From positions 1 through 57,082 of the forward strand of contig JAGVXV010000003.1 of NCBI GenBank assembly GCA_018303625.1: a stretch of 57,082 nt of DNA. Reading direction: 5' to 3'. The DNA comes from Candidatus Woesearchaeota archaeon. GTDB taxonomy: Archaea; Nanobdellota; Nanobdellia; Woesearchaeales; GW2011-AR4. Within the stretch, counting starts at the first letter, position 1, and each line of letters opens with the position of its first letter. The position numbers were made by a program, and so were the translations under genes. The notes under the pieces are model-generated. The model saw only the letters and a list, made by a program, of their open reading frames with translations. It ran no database searches and had not been told where the DNA came from. Of this stretch, positions 56,353 through 57,082 are shown piece by piece.

Positions 56353-57082
56353 CTATCTTAATACCTTTTCAACCACCAATCCATAAACAGCCGCATGAAT
56401 ATTGTAATTTTTGTATTCTTCGGAAAAAGCCAATAAGATGCTTTCTGCCATTTTCTTGAATTCATCGTTGTTTTTGATTTTTGACAATCTATCTCAATAA
56501 ATTCTCTGCTGCTATGGAATTCTCAATAATAGGCTTGTCCCTGAATTTCAAAAAGCCGATGTCATCTTTTGCCTCAATCTTGTCAAAAAATGCACCGTCC
56601 TTCTCATCAAAAAAGTTTTTTATTGCAAAATCATTCAGCTTTTCAGCAAATTCAAGGTAGTAATTGTCTTTTGCGGCTTCAAAAGCGTCCAGCAGGGCTT
56701 TGATAAAATAAACATTATCTGCTAAAATCCCCGGCAAGAACTTGTTTTTTCCGTCAAAGTAATGGAACATTCCAAAATTCTCATCATATGAGTTTTTTAT
56801 GAGAAATTTTATTGTCTTTAATGCAAATTCCTTGTAAAAATTGTCCTTTAAAACATTATAGGCTTCAAAAAACGTGCCCAGCATCATTGAATTAAAGTCC
56901 GTGTAAATATTCCTGTCAATAAAGGGCTTTTTTAATTTTTTTCTTTCAGTTAAATTTAGTTTATAATACTCTTCGTCAGCATTCTGGCTGCCATAAAAGC
57001 CACCCTCAATGTTAATTAAATTATTTTTTAAATAATTAAAACACTTTGATGCTATTTCTTTGTAATTTTTGTTTTTTGTTAT
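56353..57082 (-). pseudogene. COG1331/YyaL-like (DUF255) gene, partial and frameshifted
   Basis: The frame is open to the window edge. It contains EGGFYGSQNADEEYY and later DRNIYTDFNSMMLGTFFEAY and SYDENFGMFHYFDG, which fit the C-terminal (alpha/alpha)6 barrel of the thioredoxin-containing YyaL family. It stops at TAG 56489-56491, right in AENLLR. The expected remainder, LSKIKNNDEFKKMAESILLAF and on, is present in the next frame down to a stop at 56353-56355. A tandem AGATAGAT (56487-56494) at the junction shows a 4-bp duplication. Removing one copy restores the frame. A sequencing error is also possible. Confidence 0.75.

Overview
The window reads as a chromosomal segment of an AT-rich archaeon, most probably a DPANN lineage of the Woesearchaeota/Pacearchaeota type. 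This rests on archaeal information genes (replication factor C large subunit, archaeal/eukaryotic-type GlyRS, archaeal ValRS, an OB-fold ssDNA-binding protein), two tRNA genes that only fold after removal of short archaeal-style introns, TATA-type promoters with leaderless starts, TrmB and PadR regulators, a Tad/archaellum-like ATPase and membrane pair, and very large Asn-rich Ig-like surface proteins. The lineage is inference from gene content.

Region 1 (1-17.2 kb, almost all minus strand) is a metal and thiol island. It holds a CopA-type copper ATPase with YHS and HMA domains, a Met-rich membrane protein, a DUF411 protein, a CuA-type cupredoxin, a DoxX protein with a His/Met-rich loop, a PadR regulator fused to a TRASH-like metal site next to a perfect palindrome, a rhodanese, OsmC, a protein with three thioredoxin-like domains, and two proteins sharing an unnamed C-Y-C-C-G / C-G-C-A-H-S domain. 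Four membrane-anchored proteins here end in exactly MVGGC. Three gene types (membrane-bound winged-helix regulator, HxH protein, four-helix Cys protein) occur twice, once near 1-5.7 kb and again near 11.5-14.1 kb, so the island was partly built by duplication of a module.

Region 2 (17.4-34.2 kb, minus strand) is devoted to the cell surface. It starts with a bacterial-type Lgt (lipoprotein diacylglyceryl transferase), followed by an S74 self-cleaving fibre, a 1360-residue HExxH metalloprotease, several lipoproteins, a PHP-domain/MopE-motif protein and an 860-residue Ig-like protein. The metalloprotease and the PHP protein share a nearly identical C-terminal module. An IS200-like element sits among them.

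Region 3 (34.3-41.2 kb) holds DsbA, a Trx-like protein that has lost its second active-site Cys, a ZIP transporter, TrmB, an aminotransferase, a dienelactone-hydrolase lipoprotein, an E1-like ThiF/MoeB protein and a DUF2238-like membrane protein.

Region 4 (41.2-50 kb) is the information core: a structured RNA leader with a 33-residue ORF, tRNA-Cys with two introns directly before CysRS, then ValRS, RfcL, GlyRS, an OB-fold protein and tRNA-Phe with one intron.

Region 5 (50-57 kb) carries a ribbon-helix-helix regulator translationally overlapping a Tad-type ATPase and its FlaJ/TadC-type membrane partner, an inverted-repeat-rich intergenic region, an ORF interrupted by an in-frame TAG, and a COG1331-like gene that is cut by the window edge and frameshifted by a 4-bp duplication. 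Taken together, regions 1-3 describe an extracytoplasmic copper/thiol handling and lipoprotein-export programme, whose least explained part is the MVGGC-tailed protein set.
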